Assembly: GCA_964591105.1 (NCBI GenBank)
Contig: CAZPZR010000024.1
Span: 1 to 25,628 of the forward strand
Direction: 5' to 3'
Length of the DNA stretch: 25,628 nucleotides
From: CAZPZR01 sp964591105
Lineage (GTDB): Bacteria; Bacillota; Clostridia; Lachnospirales; Lachnospiraceae
Both the position numbers and the translations under genes were made by a program. The notes under the pieces were generated by a model. The model was not told the DNA's origin. It did not search any database and was given only the letters and a program-made list of their open reading frames with translations. Position 1 is the stretch's first letter. The number at the start of each line of letters is the position of its first letter. Of the stretch, positions 17,279 through 24,645 are shown in pieces.

Positions 17279-19138
17279 CTATGTTTCACTTATCGGATGA
17301 TACGTCGGCACGATGCTTTCCACAATCTGACGCATATCCTTTGTCTCAGATTCTGCTGCGACTTCCATCTGCTTCAATGTCTCGCGGAGTTTCTCTGCAT
17401 CAACAACAATTGGATGTCCAACGAAAATCTGCTTGTTTGCTGTTTCTGTCATTCCTTCTTCGTCCATCAGCAATTCTTCGTAAAGCTTTTCTCCTGGGCG
17501 AAGTCCTGTAATCTTAATTTCAATATCTTTTCCAAGCTTTAATCCGGACAGACGGATCATATTTTTCGCAAGATCCATGATCTTCACAGGATCACCCATA
17601 TCCAAAACAAAGATTTCTCCACCTTTGGCATAGGCTCCTGCCTGCAGTACCAGAGACACTGCCTCTGGAATTGTCATAAAGTAGCGGATGATATCTGGAT
17701 GTGTTACAGTCACTGGTCCACCTTCTGCAATCTGCTTCTTGAAAAGTGGAATTACGCTTCCGTTACTTCCAAGTACATTTCCAAATCTTACTGCTACAAA
17801 CTCTGTCTTAGAATGTTCATTTGCACACTGAATGATCATCTCACACATACGCTTGGAGGCACCCATAATATTGGTTGGATTTACTGCCTTATCTGTGGAG
17901 ATCTGGACAAACTTCTTCACGCCCCACTTATCTGCTCCCTGTACTAACTTGTGTGTACCAAGCACGTTGTTCTTGATTGCTTCATTCGGGCTCTTTTCCA
18001 TCAATGGCACATGCTTATGTGCAGCCGCATGATAAACAATCTCCGGGCGATATTTTTCAAATACTGCGTCCAATCTGTTCTGGTCGCGAATGGAACCAAC
18101 CAGTGTACTAAGGGGCAGTTCTGGATGATTACGCTTTAATTCCTGCTGAATCTCGTAAGCATTATTTTCATAAATATCAAAGATTACAAGACGCTTTGGA
18201 TGATGGCATGCAATCTGACGGCATAGCTCGCTTCCGATGGAACCGCCGCCACCTGTAACCATAACCACTTTCCCAGACACATAATTCATAATCTGATTCA
18301 AATCTACATGAATCTCTTCTCTTCCTAATAAGTCATCTACACTTACCGGACGAAGCTTACTTGTGTTCACTTCTCCATTAATAAGCTGGTAAAGGGCAGG
18401 CATAATCTTCAACTCGCACTCTGTCTCTTTACAGATGTCCAGAAGTGGACGAAGCTGCTTACTGGATGCAGACGGAATGCAGATAATAATCTGGTCAATG
18501 TTGTACTTCGCAGCACTTTCCTTAATCTTATCACGATTTCCTACAACTTTTACTCCACTTAGAATGCGACCCATCTTCTGTGGATCATCATCAATGATGC
18601 AGCGCACTTTCAATTCGATACGCTTACTTGTCTGTATCTCCATGAGCAGTGTCATTGCACCTTCTCCGGCTCCAATCAGCATAACATTCTTCGCGTTCTT
18701 CCAAGGAAGCTTTCTACGCTGTCGCTTCATACGAATGATACGATAGGAGAATCTAGTCACACCTGTCAGCGCCATCAGATACATCATACATAATATGTAG
18801 AAGCTTCGCGGCAAAAGTCCTCCTGTCACTGTAACAACGCCAATCTGTACAATCCCGGACACGATACATGCCCACACGATATTATAGATTTCCTGAAGCC
18901 CTGCGTATTCCCACATGCTGTTGTAAATATTAAATATCGTAAAGATAATCAATGTCGTTAAGATAAAGATTGGTGTATATTTTCGAAGTGATTCCCAGTG
19001 TTCTGGTGGAATACTGGACACGATAAATTCAAATCTCGTGGCTAAAGCGAAGAAACATGCAAATATAACACTAATAATATCAACGATAATCAAACCAATT
19101 CTTCGAAATAATAATTGAAAATTAAAGTTTCTTTTCAT
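17279..19138 (-). CDS. Membrane-bound NDP-sugar 4,6-dehydratase (CapD/WbpM/PglF type)
   Basis: A 619-residue protein with four N-terminal membrane helices (about 12-35, 55-72, 85-108, 112-128), a first Rossmann region with 'LIGAGEGA' (about 154-161) and a C-terminal SDR domain with 'VTGGGGSIGSE' (294-304). The active-site region reads STDK (414-417) and 'NPTNIMGASKR' with Met425 and Lys429; Met in place of the SDR Tyr is the known feature of the large WbpM/PglF class. These enzymes convert UDP-GlcNAc to the 4-keto-6-deoxy sugar that leads to bacillosamine, QuiNAc or FucNAc-type sugars. It is the first gene of the operon, with AAAGGAG before the ATG. It probably makes the donor for the fused PGT downstream. 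Confidence 0.93.
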   Translation of the reverse strand: MKRNFNFQLLFRRIGLIIVDIISVIFACFFALATRFEFIVSSIPPEHWESLRKYTPIFILTTLIIFTIFNIYNSMWEYAGLQEIYNIVWACIVSGIVQIGVVTVTGGLLPRSFYILCMMYLMALTGVTRFSYRIIRMKRQRRKLPWKNAKNVMLIGAGEGAMTLLMEIQTSKRIELKVRCIIDDDPQKMGRILSGVKVVGNRDKIKESAAKYNIDQIIICIPSASSKQLRPLLDICKETECELKIMPALYQLINGEVNTSKLRPVSVDDLLGREEIHVDLNQIMNYVSGKVVMVTGGGGSIGSELCRQIACHHPKRLVIFDIYENNAYEIQQELKRNHPELPLSTLVGSIRDQNRLDAVFEKYRPEIVYHAAAHKHVPLMEKSPNEAIKNNVLGTHKLVQGADKWGVKKFVQISTDKAVNPTNIMGASKRMCEMIIQCANEHSKTEFVAVRFGNVLGSNGSVIPLFKKQIAEGGPVTVTHPDIIRYFMTIPEAVSLVLQAGAYAKGGEIFVLDMGDPVKIMDLAKNMIRLSGLKLGKDIEIKITGLRPGEKLYEELLMDEEGMTETANKQIFVGHPIVVDAEKLRETLKQMEVAAESETKDMRQIVESIVPTYHPISET

Positions 19139-19189
19139 GCGTTCTCCTTTCCCACTTTATGATATACAAAATTTCTGCTAATTTATTTT

Positions 19190-19203
19190 ATTGTACCATT
19201 ATA
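19190..19203 (-). promoter_or_regulatory. Candidate -10 elements of the capsule operon promoter
   Basis: On the minus strand there is a perfect TATAAT (19198-19203) and, just downstream, TACAAT (19190-19195), 50-60 nt before the dehydratase start. No good -35 box lies at 16-18 bp from either, so the promoter would be weak or activator-dependent. AAAGGAG precedes the ATG at 19138. Confidence 0.4.
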
Positions 19204-19290
19204 CTATCACGAAATAAAGACGTATTTTTTGTATTATATTGTCTTTTTTTCGATACAATATTCGGTTTATGTCGCCAGTTATCGGACACA

Positions 19291-19319
19291 TTGACATTTA
19301 CCAAAAAATCCGCTATCTT
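19291..19319 (+). promoter_or_regulatory. Sigma-A promoter of topB
   Basis: A perfect TTGACA (19291-19296) and TATCTT (19314-19319) are separated by 17 bp. The start of transcription would be near 19326, leaving a short leader that contains AAAGGAG (19342-19348), 8 nt before the topB ATG. It points away from the capsule operon. Confidence 0.65.
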
Positions 19320-19356
19320 GAAACACAGATTATGATATTTCAAAGGAGATTATAAC

Positions 19357-21546
19357 ATGAAATCACTGGTTCTTGCCGAAAAACCTTCCGTTGCCCGCGA
19401 TATCGCGCGTGTACTTGGCTGCCACAAGAATATTTCTGGTGCCATCGAAGGAAATGATTATGTTGTTACCTGGGCGCTTGGACATCTTGTAACCCTCGCC
19501 GACCCGGAAGAATACGATAAACAGTATAAAACCTGGGACCTTTCTTATTTACCAATGGTTCCAGAGAAATGGGAGCTGGTTGTGATCAAGCAGACTTCCA
19601 AGCAGTATCAGCACGTGAAAGCGCAGCTATTCCGTAAGGATATTGGAGAGATTATCATTGCTACGGATGCGGGACGTGAAGGCGAGTTGGTTGCCCGCTG
19701 GATTCTTGACAAATCCGGTTGCCGCAAGCCGATCAAACGTCTCTGGATTTCTTCCGTGACTGACAAGGCGATTCGCGAAGGGTTCGCACATCTGAAAGAC
19801 GGACGCATGTACAATGACCTTTATTTTGCAGCGAAAAGTCGTGCCGAAGCAGACTGGCTTGTGGGAATCAATGCTACCCGCGCCCTGACTTGCAAGTATA
19901 ACGCGCAGCTTTCCTGCGGGCGTGTCCAGACACCGACGCTTGCAATCATTGCACAGCGCGAGCAGGAGATCCGCTCCTTCCAGCCGGAAGAATATTATGG
20001 GCTTACTTGCTTCGCCGGAAATATTTCCTGGACCTGGCAGCACAGCAAGACAGGAAGTCTTCGCAGCTTCCATAAGGAAATGCTTACCAAGCTCAAATCC
20101 GAGATTTCCACAGGGAATTTGACCGTTACAGAAGTACAGAAAACCGCGAAGAAAACATTTTCCCCAGGATTATATGATCTGACTGAGTTACAGCGTGACG
20201 CAAACCAGCGCTTTGGATTCTCAGCGAAGCAGACATTGAATATTATGCAGCGCCTGTATGAACACCACAAGGTGCTCACTTATCCACGAACGGATTCTCG
20301 CTACATCGGTACGGATATTGTGCCAACCATTAAGGAGCGTCTGAAAGCCTGCAATCTTGGGCCTTATAAGAAATGGATTCCGGATCTTCTCCGTGCACCG
20401 CTGAAGACGAGCAAATCTTTCGTCGATGATAAGAAAGTCAGCGACCACCACGCAATTATTCCGACTGAGGAATTCGTCCAGCTTGACCGCATGAGCAATG
20501 AAGAACGTAAGATTTATGATCTGGTTGTTCGCCGTTTCATCAGCGTTCTTTCTCCTGCATTTGAGTACGAACAGACGACGTTGAAAGCAACTGCTGCCGG
20601 CGAGACATTTATCGCGAAAGGCAAAGTTGTACTGGCTCCCGGATGGAAAGCCGTCTACGACGCAGATACTATCACTTCTTCTTTAGAAGACGCGGATGGT
20701 TCGATTGCTGAGCAGGCACTTCCTACGTTCCAGCGCGGAGATGTGCTTCCAGTCACACAGGTGAACCTGACTTCCGGGAAAACCAAACCACCTGCAAGAT
20801 TTACCGAGGCAACGCTTCTGTCTGCCATGGAAAATCCGGTGCGCTATATGGAATCAAAGGACGCAGAAGCGCGCAAGACGCTGGGCGAAACCGGTGGACT
20901 TGGAACTGTTGCTACCCGCGCCGATATTATTGAAAAATTATTCCATTCGTTCTTGATTGAGAAAAAAGGCAACGAGCTTCTTGTTACTTCCAAGGGCAAA
21001 CAGCTGTTGGAACTCGTTCCAGAAGATTTGAAAAAGCCGGAGCTGACTGCTGCCTGGGAGATGAAACTTGCCAACATTGCAAAGGGCACACAGAAATCCG
21101 CTGGCTTCCTCAAAGAAATCGAGGCATACACAGAAGAATTAATTTCAGAAATCAAGGGCTCCGACGGTACGTTCCGTCACGACAATCTGACCAACAGCAA
21201 ATGTCCGCGCTGTGGCAAACGAATGCTGGCCGTGAATGGCAAGAACGCCCGACTGCTTGTGTGTCAGGACCGCGAATGCGGCTACCGCGAGACAATTGCA
21301 CGACTCAGCAATGCCCGCTGTCCAAATTGTCACAAGAAAATGGAAATTATGAAAAAAGGTGACGAAGAAACCTTCGTATGTGGAACTTGTGGACATAAAG
21401 AAAAACTGTCCGCATTCAAAGAGCGCCGCCAGAAAGAAGGGGCTGGCGTGTCTAAGAAAGATGTACAGAAATATTTGAAAAAACAAAAAGACGAACCAAT
21501 CAATAACTCATTTGCCAATGCGCTGGCCGGAATAAAGCTGGATTAA
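19357..21546 (+). CDS. topB: DNA topoisomerase III (type IA)
   Basis: A 729-residue type IA topoisomerase of the TopB branch that relaxes or decatenates DNA through a 5'-phosphotyrosyl intermediate. The Toprim domain starts at 'LVLAEKPSVARDIA' with Glu8 and has 'TDAGREGE' (103-110). The catalytic Tyr309 lies in 'LTYPRTDSRYIG'. Later family blocks are 'HHAIIPTEE' and 'YMESKDAE...TVATRADIIE'. Two C-terminal zinc ribbons are complete (C616/C619/C636/C641 and C655/C658/C675/C678). The start is fixed by AAAGGAG at 19342-19348. It is a single-gene unit with its own promoter, and its higher GC matches the housekeeping genes and not the capsule cassette. Confidence 0.96.
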   Translation: MKSLVLAEKPSVARDIARVLGCHKNISGAIEGNDYVVTWALGHLVTLADPEEYDKQYKTWDLSYLPMVPEKWELVVIKQTSKQYQHVKAQLFRKDIGEIIIATDAGREGELVARWILDKSGCRKPIKRLWISSVTDKAIREGFAHLKDGRMYNDLYFAAKSRAEADWLVGINATRALTCKYNAQLSCGRVQTPTLAIIAQREQEIRSFQPEEYYGLTCFAGNISWTWQHSKTGSLRSFHKEMLTKLKSEISTGNLTVTEVQKTAKKTFSPGLYDLTELQRDANQRFGFSAKQTLNIMQRLYEHHKVLTYPRTDSRYIGTDIVPTIKERLKACNLGPYKKWIPDLLRAPLKTSKSFVDDKKVSDHHAIIPTEEFVQLDRMSNEERKIYDLVVRRFISVLSPAFEYEQTTLKATAAGETFIAKGKVVLAPGWKAVYDADTITSSLEDADGSIAEQALPTFQRGDVLPVTQVNLTSGKTKPPARFTEATLLSAMENPVRYMESKDAEARKTLGETGGLGTVATRADIIEKLFHSFLIEKKGNELLVTSKGKQLLELVPEDLKKPELTAAWEMKLANIAKGTQKSAGFLKEIEAYTEELISEIKGSDGTFRHDNLTNSKCPRCGKRMLAVNGKNARLLVCQDRECGYRETIARLSNARCPNCHKKMEIMKKGDEETFVCGTCGHKEKLSAFKERRQKEGAGVSKKDVQKYLKKQKDEPINNSFANALAGIKLD

Positions 21547-21550
21547 ATAC

Positions 21551-21588
21551 AATGGAGACGGTGCTTTTTACAAAACACCGCCTCCATT
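21551..21588. terminator. Bidirectional hairpin between topB and the convergent small gene
   Basis: Arms 21551-21563 (AATGGAGACGGTG) and 21576-21588 pair over 13 positions with one A-C mismatch when read on the plus strand; on the minus strand this position becomes a G-U pair. It begins 4 nt after the topB stop and abuts the stop of the convergent minus-strand gene. The U-tract is poor on both sides, so termination efficiency is uncertain. Confidence 0.55.
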
Positions 21589-21923
21589 TATAATATGTTC
21601 CCATTTGCATCACAATGAATCGTATCGTATATCTTAAATCGTTTGTAATGAATCTTTGTACGATAAATTTCGATTTCGAATGTCTGATCCACGTCATAGC
21701 CATACCTTTTCGTATGCCATTCTATAATCTCTTCTGCAAGAGTCTTTTCATCCACCGGGAGTAAAGTATTCGCCACGACATATAGTTTCGTTTCCAAAAT
21801 GCCGCCAGTTCGATAGTTTGATGTCGACATGATTGCATACGGCATTACTTCCACATATGCAATTACAAGTAGAATAATTATTAAAATTGTGCCTATGATA
21901 AGTACTAGTTTCTCTCGTCTCAT
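21588..21923 (-). CDS. Small single-pass membrane protein of unknown function
   Basis: A 111-residue protein from ATG 21923, chosen because GGGAGGAATC directly precedes it; the frame extends upstream to 21950 without an equally good site. After MRREK there is one strongly hydrophobic helix (about residues 6-28, rich in Ile/Leu/Val). A roughly 80-residue outside domain follows with 'GGILETKLYVVANTLLPVDE' and 'QTFEIEIYRTKIHYKRFKIY', which looks like mixed alpha/beta. There is no lipobox Cys. I do not recognise the family. It is divergent from the XRE-type regulator, and their shared upstream region holds periodic repeats, so the two may form a regulated pair. Confidence 0.65.
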   Translation of the reverse strand: MRREKLVLIIGTILIIILLVIAYVEVMPYAIMSTSNYRTGGILETKLYVVANTLLPVDEKTLAEEIIEWHTKRYGYDVDQTFEIEIYRTKIHYKRFKIYDTIHCDANGNIL

Positions 21924-21945
21924 GATTCCTCCCTCTGTATCTTCG

Positions 21946-21994
21946 TACACTGCATGTTCGTACAGTACATCTACATACAGTGTAAATTAATACA
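21946..21994. repeat. 15-bp-periodic TACA repeats in a divergent promoter region
   Basis: TACA occurs at 21946, 21961, 21976 and 21991, exactly 15 bp apart. The first three copies extend to near-palindromes TACACTGCA, TACAGTACA and TACAGTGTA. The array lies between the start of the membrane protein gene (21923) and the regulator gene (22057). It could be a multi-site operator, probably for the neighbouring XRE-type protein. Confidence 0.5.
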
Positions 21995-22056
21995 TCTATA
22001 TTTTCAACCGATTCATAAAGTATACTAGGAACAAAAGATTTGGTGTGGTGTTTAAT

Positions 22057-22290
22057 ATGAGTAAAATTATTATAAATTTGGAACAAGTGTTAGCTGATAG
22101 AAAGATCAGCAAAAATCAACTTTGTTATGCCTGTAAGATACAGCATACACAATTAAATAATTATTGCAAGAACAAAGTTGGAAGAATTGATTTAAATATT
22201 TTCTCAAAGATTTGTGATTACGTCGGCTGCGAGATTGGTGATATTCTGATTCACACGGACGAGGACGTTTCTTCAAATCCTGAGAAATAA
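22057..22290 (+). CDS. XRE/Cro-type helix-turn-helix regulator
   Basis: A 77-residue protein from ATG 22057. The whole chain is one HTH domain of the Cro/C1 type (HTH_26/YozG-like): 'NLEQVLADRKISKNQLCYAC' forms the first helices, 'KIQHTQLNNYCKNK' the recognition region, and 'LNIFSKICDYVGCEIGDILI' the closing helices. The C-terminal tail is short and acidic. A GTG four codons earlier (22045) is possible; the ribosome site is weak for either (GGTG-rich only). It is divergent from the small membrane protein gene, with the periodic repeats between them, so I infer local autoregulation. Solo small XRE proteins of this kind are common in Clostridia. Confidence 0.85.
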   Translation: MSKIIINLEQVLADRKISKNQLCYACKIQHTQLNNYCKNKVGRIDLNIFSKICDYVGCEIGDILIHTDEDVSSNPEK

Positions 22291-22355
22291 TTCCCGTTCA
22301 AAATTTGTTAACAATTTCTTCTTTTTTTTAACACAATTTTATCACAAAATTTGCG

Positions 22356-22450
22356 TATACTACAATTGTTCGTAAGAAACGAACATAAAATTCTTTTTCA
22401 TAACTTTTTCCTCAGGGCTGCACTTTCCCATATGCAGCTCTACTTTTTTG
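22356..22450 (+). ncRNA. Possible short transcript with two hairpins
   Basis: TATACT at 22356-22361 could be a -10 box (the -35 region is poor). A perfect 7-bp hairpin at 22367-22385 (TGTTCGT, loop AAGAA, ACGAACA) would lie at the 5' end of the RNA. A terminator-like hairpin follows at 22414-22441. The total would be about 80 nt, with no reading frame. It may equally be the 3' untranslated region of the regulator gene. Confidence 0.3.
22414..22450 (+). terminator. Rho-independent terminator
   Basis: AGGGCTGCA (22414-22422) pairs with TGCAGCTCT (22433-22441), with one G-U, a 10-nt loop and a run of six T at 22444-22449. It ends either the regulator transcript (its stop is at 22290) or a separate short RNA. 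Confidence 0.7.
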
Positions 22451-22495
22451 TTTAATTATTGGTTTGCTTAGTTGTATCTATTAAATTCTTCCAAT

Positions 22496-22530
22496 AAAAT
22501 AAGTCCATCGGAAAACGACAGACTTATTTT
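22496..22530. terminator. Symmetric hairpin, possibly a bidirectional terminator
   Basis: AAAATAAGTC (22496-22505) and GACTTATTTT (22521-22530) are perfect complements. Inside them, a CA/CA internal loop leads to TCG-CGA pairs around a GAAAA loop. The outer A/T runs supply U-tracts in both directions. It lies just downstream of the ATPase-like fragment on the minus strand. Confidence 0.5.
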
Positions 22531-22549
22531 CACAAACACTATTTACTTT

Positions 22550-22726
22550 TTAGCCGATCAACACTTTTTTCCCTTCAAACAAATCATTGCGTCCAGCATA
22601 TTTCAATGAGAAAAATTGCTCCGTCATGCTCATGTTCAAGGTCTTTCCAAAACGTCTCGGACGCGCAATCAACGTTACTGCATCTCTGCTTTCCCACCAT
22701 TCTTTAATAAAAGAATTCTGAGTATC
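22550..22726 (-). pseudogene. Fragment of an AAA-ATPase-like (PF09820-type) gene
   Basis: The open frame of 58 codons reads NSFIKEWWESRDAVTLIARP and then RRFGKTLNMSMTEQFFSLKY, ending ..RNDLFEGKKVLIG. This matches the N-terminal P-loop part of the AAA-ATPase-like family common in gut Clostridia and Bacteroidetes, where it reads near 'RPRRFGKTLNMSML..FF'. There is no start codon upstream (TAA at 22727-22729), and both the sequence before the P-loop and the remaining roughly 450 residues are missing. It is a remnant of a once larger gene, now between housekeeping genes. Confidence 0.85.
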
Positions 22727-22732
22727 TTATTT

Positions 22733-22767
22733 AACAAAAAGGAGTAAACCACATCGATTTACCCCTT
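22733..22767 (-). terminator. Rho-independent terminator of the tatD transcript
   Basis: On the minus strand AAGGGGTAAA (22767-22758) pairs with TTTACTCCTT (22748-22739), with one G-U pair and a 9-nt loop, and runs into a T-rich tail at 22735-22740. It begins 5 nt after the tatD stop codon. Confidence 0.8.
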
Positions 22768-22771
22768 CTTA

Positions 22772-23557
22772 TCAAATTCCATATACTTTTTTTGCATTTT
22801 CTTCTGTCTGCGCAACGACTTCTTCGTACGTCACACCTTTGATTCGCGCGATTTCTTCCGCTACATACTTAATATATGCAGAGTTGTTTCGCTTCCCGCG
22901 GTTTGGTTCCGGTGCAAGGTATGGGCAATCTGTTTCCAACACGATGGATGTCAAAGGAATTGCTTCCACCACCTGTTTCAACTTCTTGCCATTCTTAAAT
23001 GTCACTACGCCGCCAACACCGATAAGAAATCCCAGTTTTACATATTCAACTGCCAGTTCTTTTGAACCGGAAAAGCAGTGAATGATTCCCGGAATTCCTT
23101 CCGCATGTTCTTTCATAATCTGAAAAGTATCTTCGGATGCATCACGACTATGGATATTCACTGGAAGATTCAGTTTTCTGGCAAGTTCCAACTGCTTGAT
23201 AAACCAGTGTTTCTGCACATCTCTTGGGTATTCATCCCAATGATAGTCTAGTCCAATCTCACCAAGTGCTACAACTTTTTCTTCCTGGCACCACTGTTCG
23301 AGTTCTGCAAATGTCTCCTCGTTCAGTTCGCCCGCATGATCTGGATGTACACCAACCGCCGCATAGACGAATGGATATTTTTTTGCAAGTGTCAACGACT
23401 CCTTGCATCCTTCCAGCGAAGCGCCAACATTTACAATAGTACCAACGCCCTGTTCCTGCATAGAAGCAAGCAGTTCCTCGCGTTCTTCCTGAAACTGGTC
23501 ATCGTCATAATGTGCGTGTGTATCAAAAATCATTGCTTTGTTCGTGATTTCTGGCAT
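22772..23557 (-). CDS. tatD: TatD-family metal-dependent DNase
   Basis: A 261-residue TIM-barrel hydrolase. Metal ligands of the family are visible: 'DTHAHYDD' (His14, His16), 'LGEIGLDYHW' (Glu), 'NIHSRDA' (His), 'IHCFSGS' (His) and 'LETDCPYLAP' (Asp). TatD proteins are cytoplasmic 3'-5' exonucleases/DNA repair hydrolases. In Firmicutes tatD often lies next to metG, as in this window. The ATG overlaps the ddh stop as TAATG, so the two are probably co-translated. A terminator follows directly. The length is normal for the family. Confidence 0.95.
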   Translation of the reverse strand: MPEITNKAMIFDTHAHYDDDQFQEEREELLASMQEQGVGTIVNVGASLEGCKESLTLAKKYPFVYAAVGVHPDHAGELNEETFAELEQWCQEEKVVALGEIGLDYHWDEYPRDVQKHWFIKQLELARKLNLPVNIHSRDASEDTFQIMKEHAEGIPGIIHCFSGSKELAVEYVKLGFLIGVGGVVTFKNGKKLKQVVEAIPLTSIVLETDCPYLAPEPNRGKRNNSAYIKYVAEEIARIKGVTYEEVVAQTEENAKKVYGI

Positions 23558-24543
23558 TATAATAATCCCTTTCTCAACTCTTCTGGTGTCTTTGGAGAAA
23601 GTAATCCTGGGGCAATGTCAAAGACAGTTTTTGCTCCACATTCTCCCGCCTGTGAGAGTTTGTAAGCTGCTCGTGCATAGCATACAAGCACACTTGCAGT
23701 AAATTCTGGGTTTGAATCCAATTTCAAAGAGTACTCGATGATGTGTTTATTTCCAGAAACGCCTGTCTCACCGCTGCGAATCACGAAACCACCATGTGGC
23801 ATCTTGCTGTGATTTGTTTTCAGTTCTTCTTCAGAAATGAATTCTACCGTTGTTTCATATTCATCAAAATAGTTTGGCATTGTCTTGATTGCGCGTTCAA
23901 TTTCTGCAAGATCTGCGCCATCTTCTGCAACAACATAGCATTCACGCAAATGTTTTTCTCTTGTTGTAAGTTCTGGTTCGCTTCCACTTCTTACTTTATT
24001 CACAGCTTCCTCGATTGGTACTGTGTACTGAATTGCATTTTTCACGCCTGGGATACGACGAATTGCATCAGAATGTCCCTGACTTACGCCTTTTCCCCAG
24101 AATGTATATGTGCTTCCCTGTGGGAGGATGGACTCACCATAGAGACGATTCAGAGAGAACATTCCTGGGTCCCAGCCTACGGAAATGATTCCCACATTGC
24201 CACCGGCTTTCGCTGCCTGATCCATAGATGCATAATATTCTGGAATACGAGCGTGTGTATCGAAGCTGTCGATTGTGTTGAAGTTTGCAACCATTTCTGG
24301 TCCCATAACTGGGAGATCTGTTGCAGAACCACCACAGAGAATCACAACATCAATAGCATCTTTCATTGCGAGCATATCATCTACATGTTTCACATCTACA
24401 CCAGCTGTCGCAATTTTCACTGTTTCTGGTGCTCTTCGTGTGAACACTGCCACAAGTTCCATGTCCTCGTTGCGGGCAATTGCCTGTTCAACGCCACGTC
24501 CGATGTTTCCATATCCTACGATACCGATTTTAATCTTACTCAT
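23557..24543 (-). CDS. ddh: meso-Diaminopimelate D-dehydrogenase
   Basis: A 328-residue NADP-dependent enzyme that reductively aminates tetrahydrodipicolinate to meso-DAP in one step (dehydrogenase branch of lysine and peptidoglycan synthesis). The Rossmann motif 'GIVGYGNIGRG' lies at the N-terminus; family blocks 'CGGSATDLPVMGP', 'SFDTHARIPEY', 'SVGWDPGMFSLNR' and 'FWGKGVSQGHSDAIRRI' are complete. The start is ATG 24543, supported by AAGGAGGA 8 nt upstream; the frame runs on to 24639 through the intergenic hairpin without family similarity, so the longer start is rejected. It is placed between metG and tatD. Confidence 0.97.
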   Translation of the reverse strand: MSKIKIGIVGYGNIGRGVEQAIARNEDMELVAVFTRRAPETVKIATAGVDVKHVDDMLAMKDAIDVVILCGGSATDLPVMGPEMVANFNTIDSFDTHARIPEYYASMDQAAKAGGNVGIISVGWDPGMFSLNRLYGESILPQGSTYTFWGKGVSQGHSDAIRRIPGVKNAIQYTVPIEEAVNKVRSGSEPELTTREKHLRECYVVAEDGADLAEIERAIKTMPNYFDEYETTVEFISEEELKTNHSKMPHGGFVIRSGETGVSGNKHIIEYSLKLDSNPEFTASVLVCYARAAYKLSQAGECGAKTVFDIAPGLLSPKTPEELRKGLL

Positions 24544-24588
24544 TGTCAAATTCCTCCTTCTGTTGCTGCCTTCATTGTTGTCATTTAT

Positions 24589-24639
24589 TTGAACGCAGTC
24601 ACATTTCCGCAATTTATTCTTCCATGTGACTGCATTCAA
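24589..24639 (-). other. Long hairpin between metG and ddh
   Basis: Arms 24589-24604 and 24624-24639 (TTGAACGCAGTCACAT with ATGTGACTGCATTCAA) pair over 16 positions with one imperfect pair and a 19-nt loop. It starts 6 nt after the metG stop codon. There is no U-tract, so it may be a weak terminator, an RNase processing or stabilising element, or a small inverted repeat. It lies about 50 nt before the ddh ribosome site. Confidence 0.6.
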
Positions 24640-24645
24640 AACATT

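Noticed and set aside
19231..19262. Small inverted repeat (TATTGT...ACAATA) between the capsule operon and topB
   Set aside because: Six-bp arms in very AT-rich DNA are expected by chance; I cannot tie them to either promoter.
19627..20073. Minus-strand frame of 148 codons inside topB
   Set aside because: topB motifs, including both zinc ribbons, are complete on the plus strand; this frame has no SD site or family features.
24544..24639. N-terminal extension of ddh
   Set aside because: The 32 extra codons run through a hairpin, lack family similarity and ignore the perfect AAGGAGG before ATG 24543.
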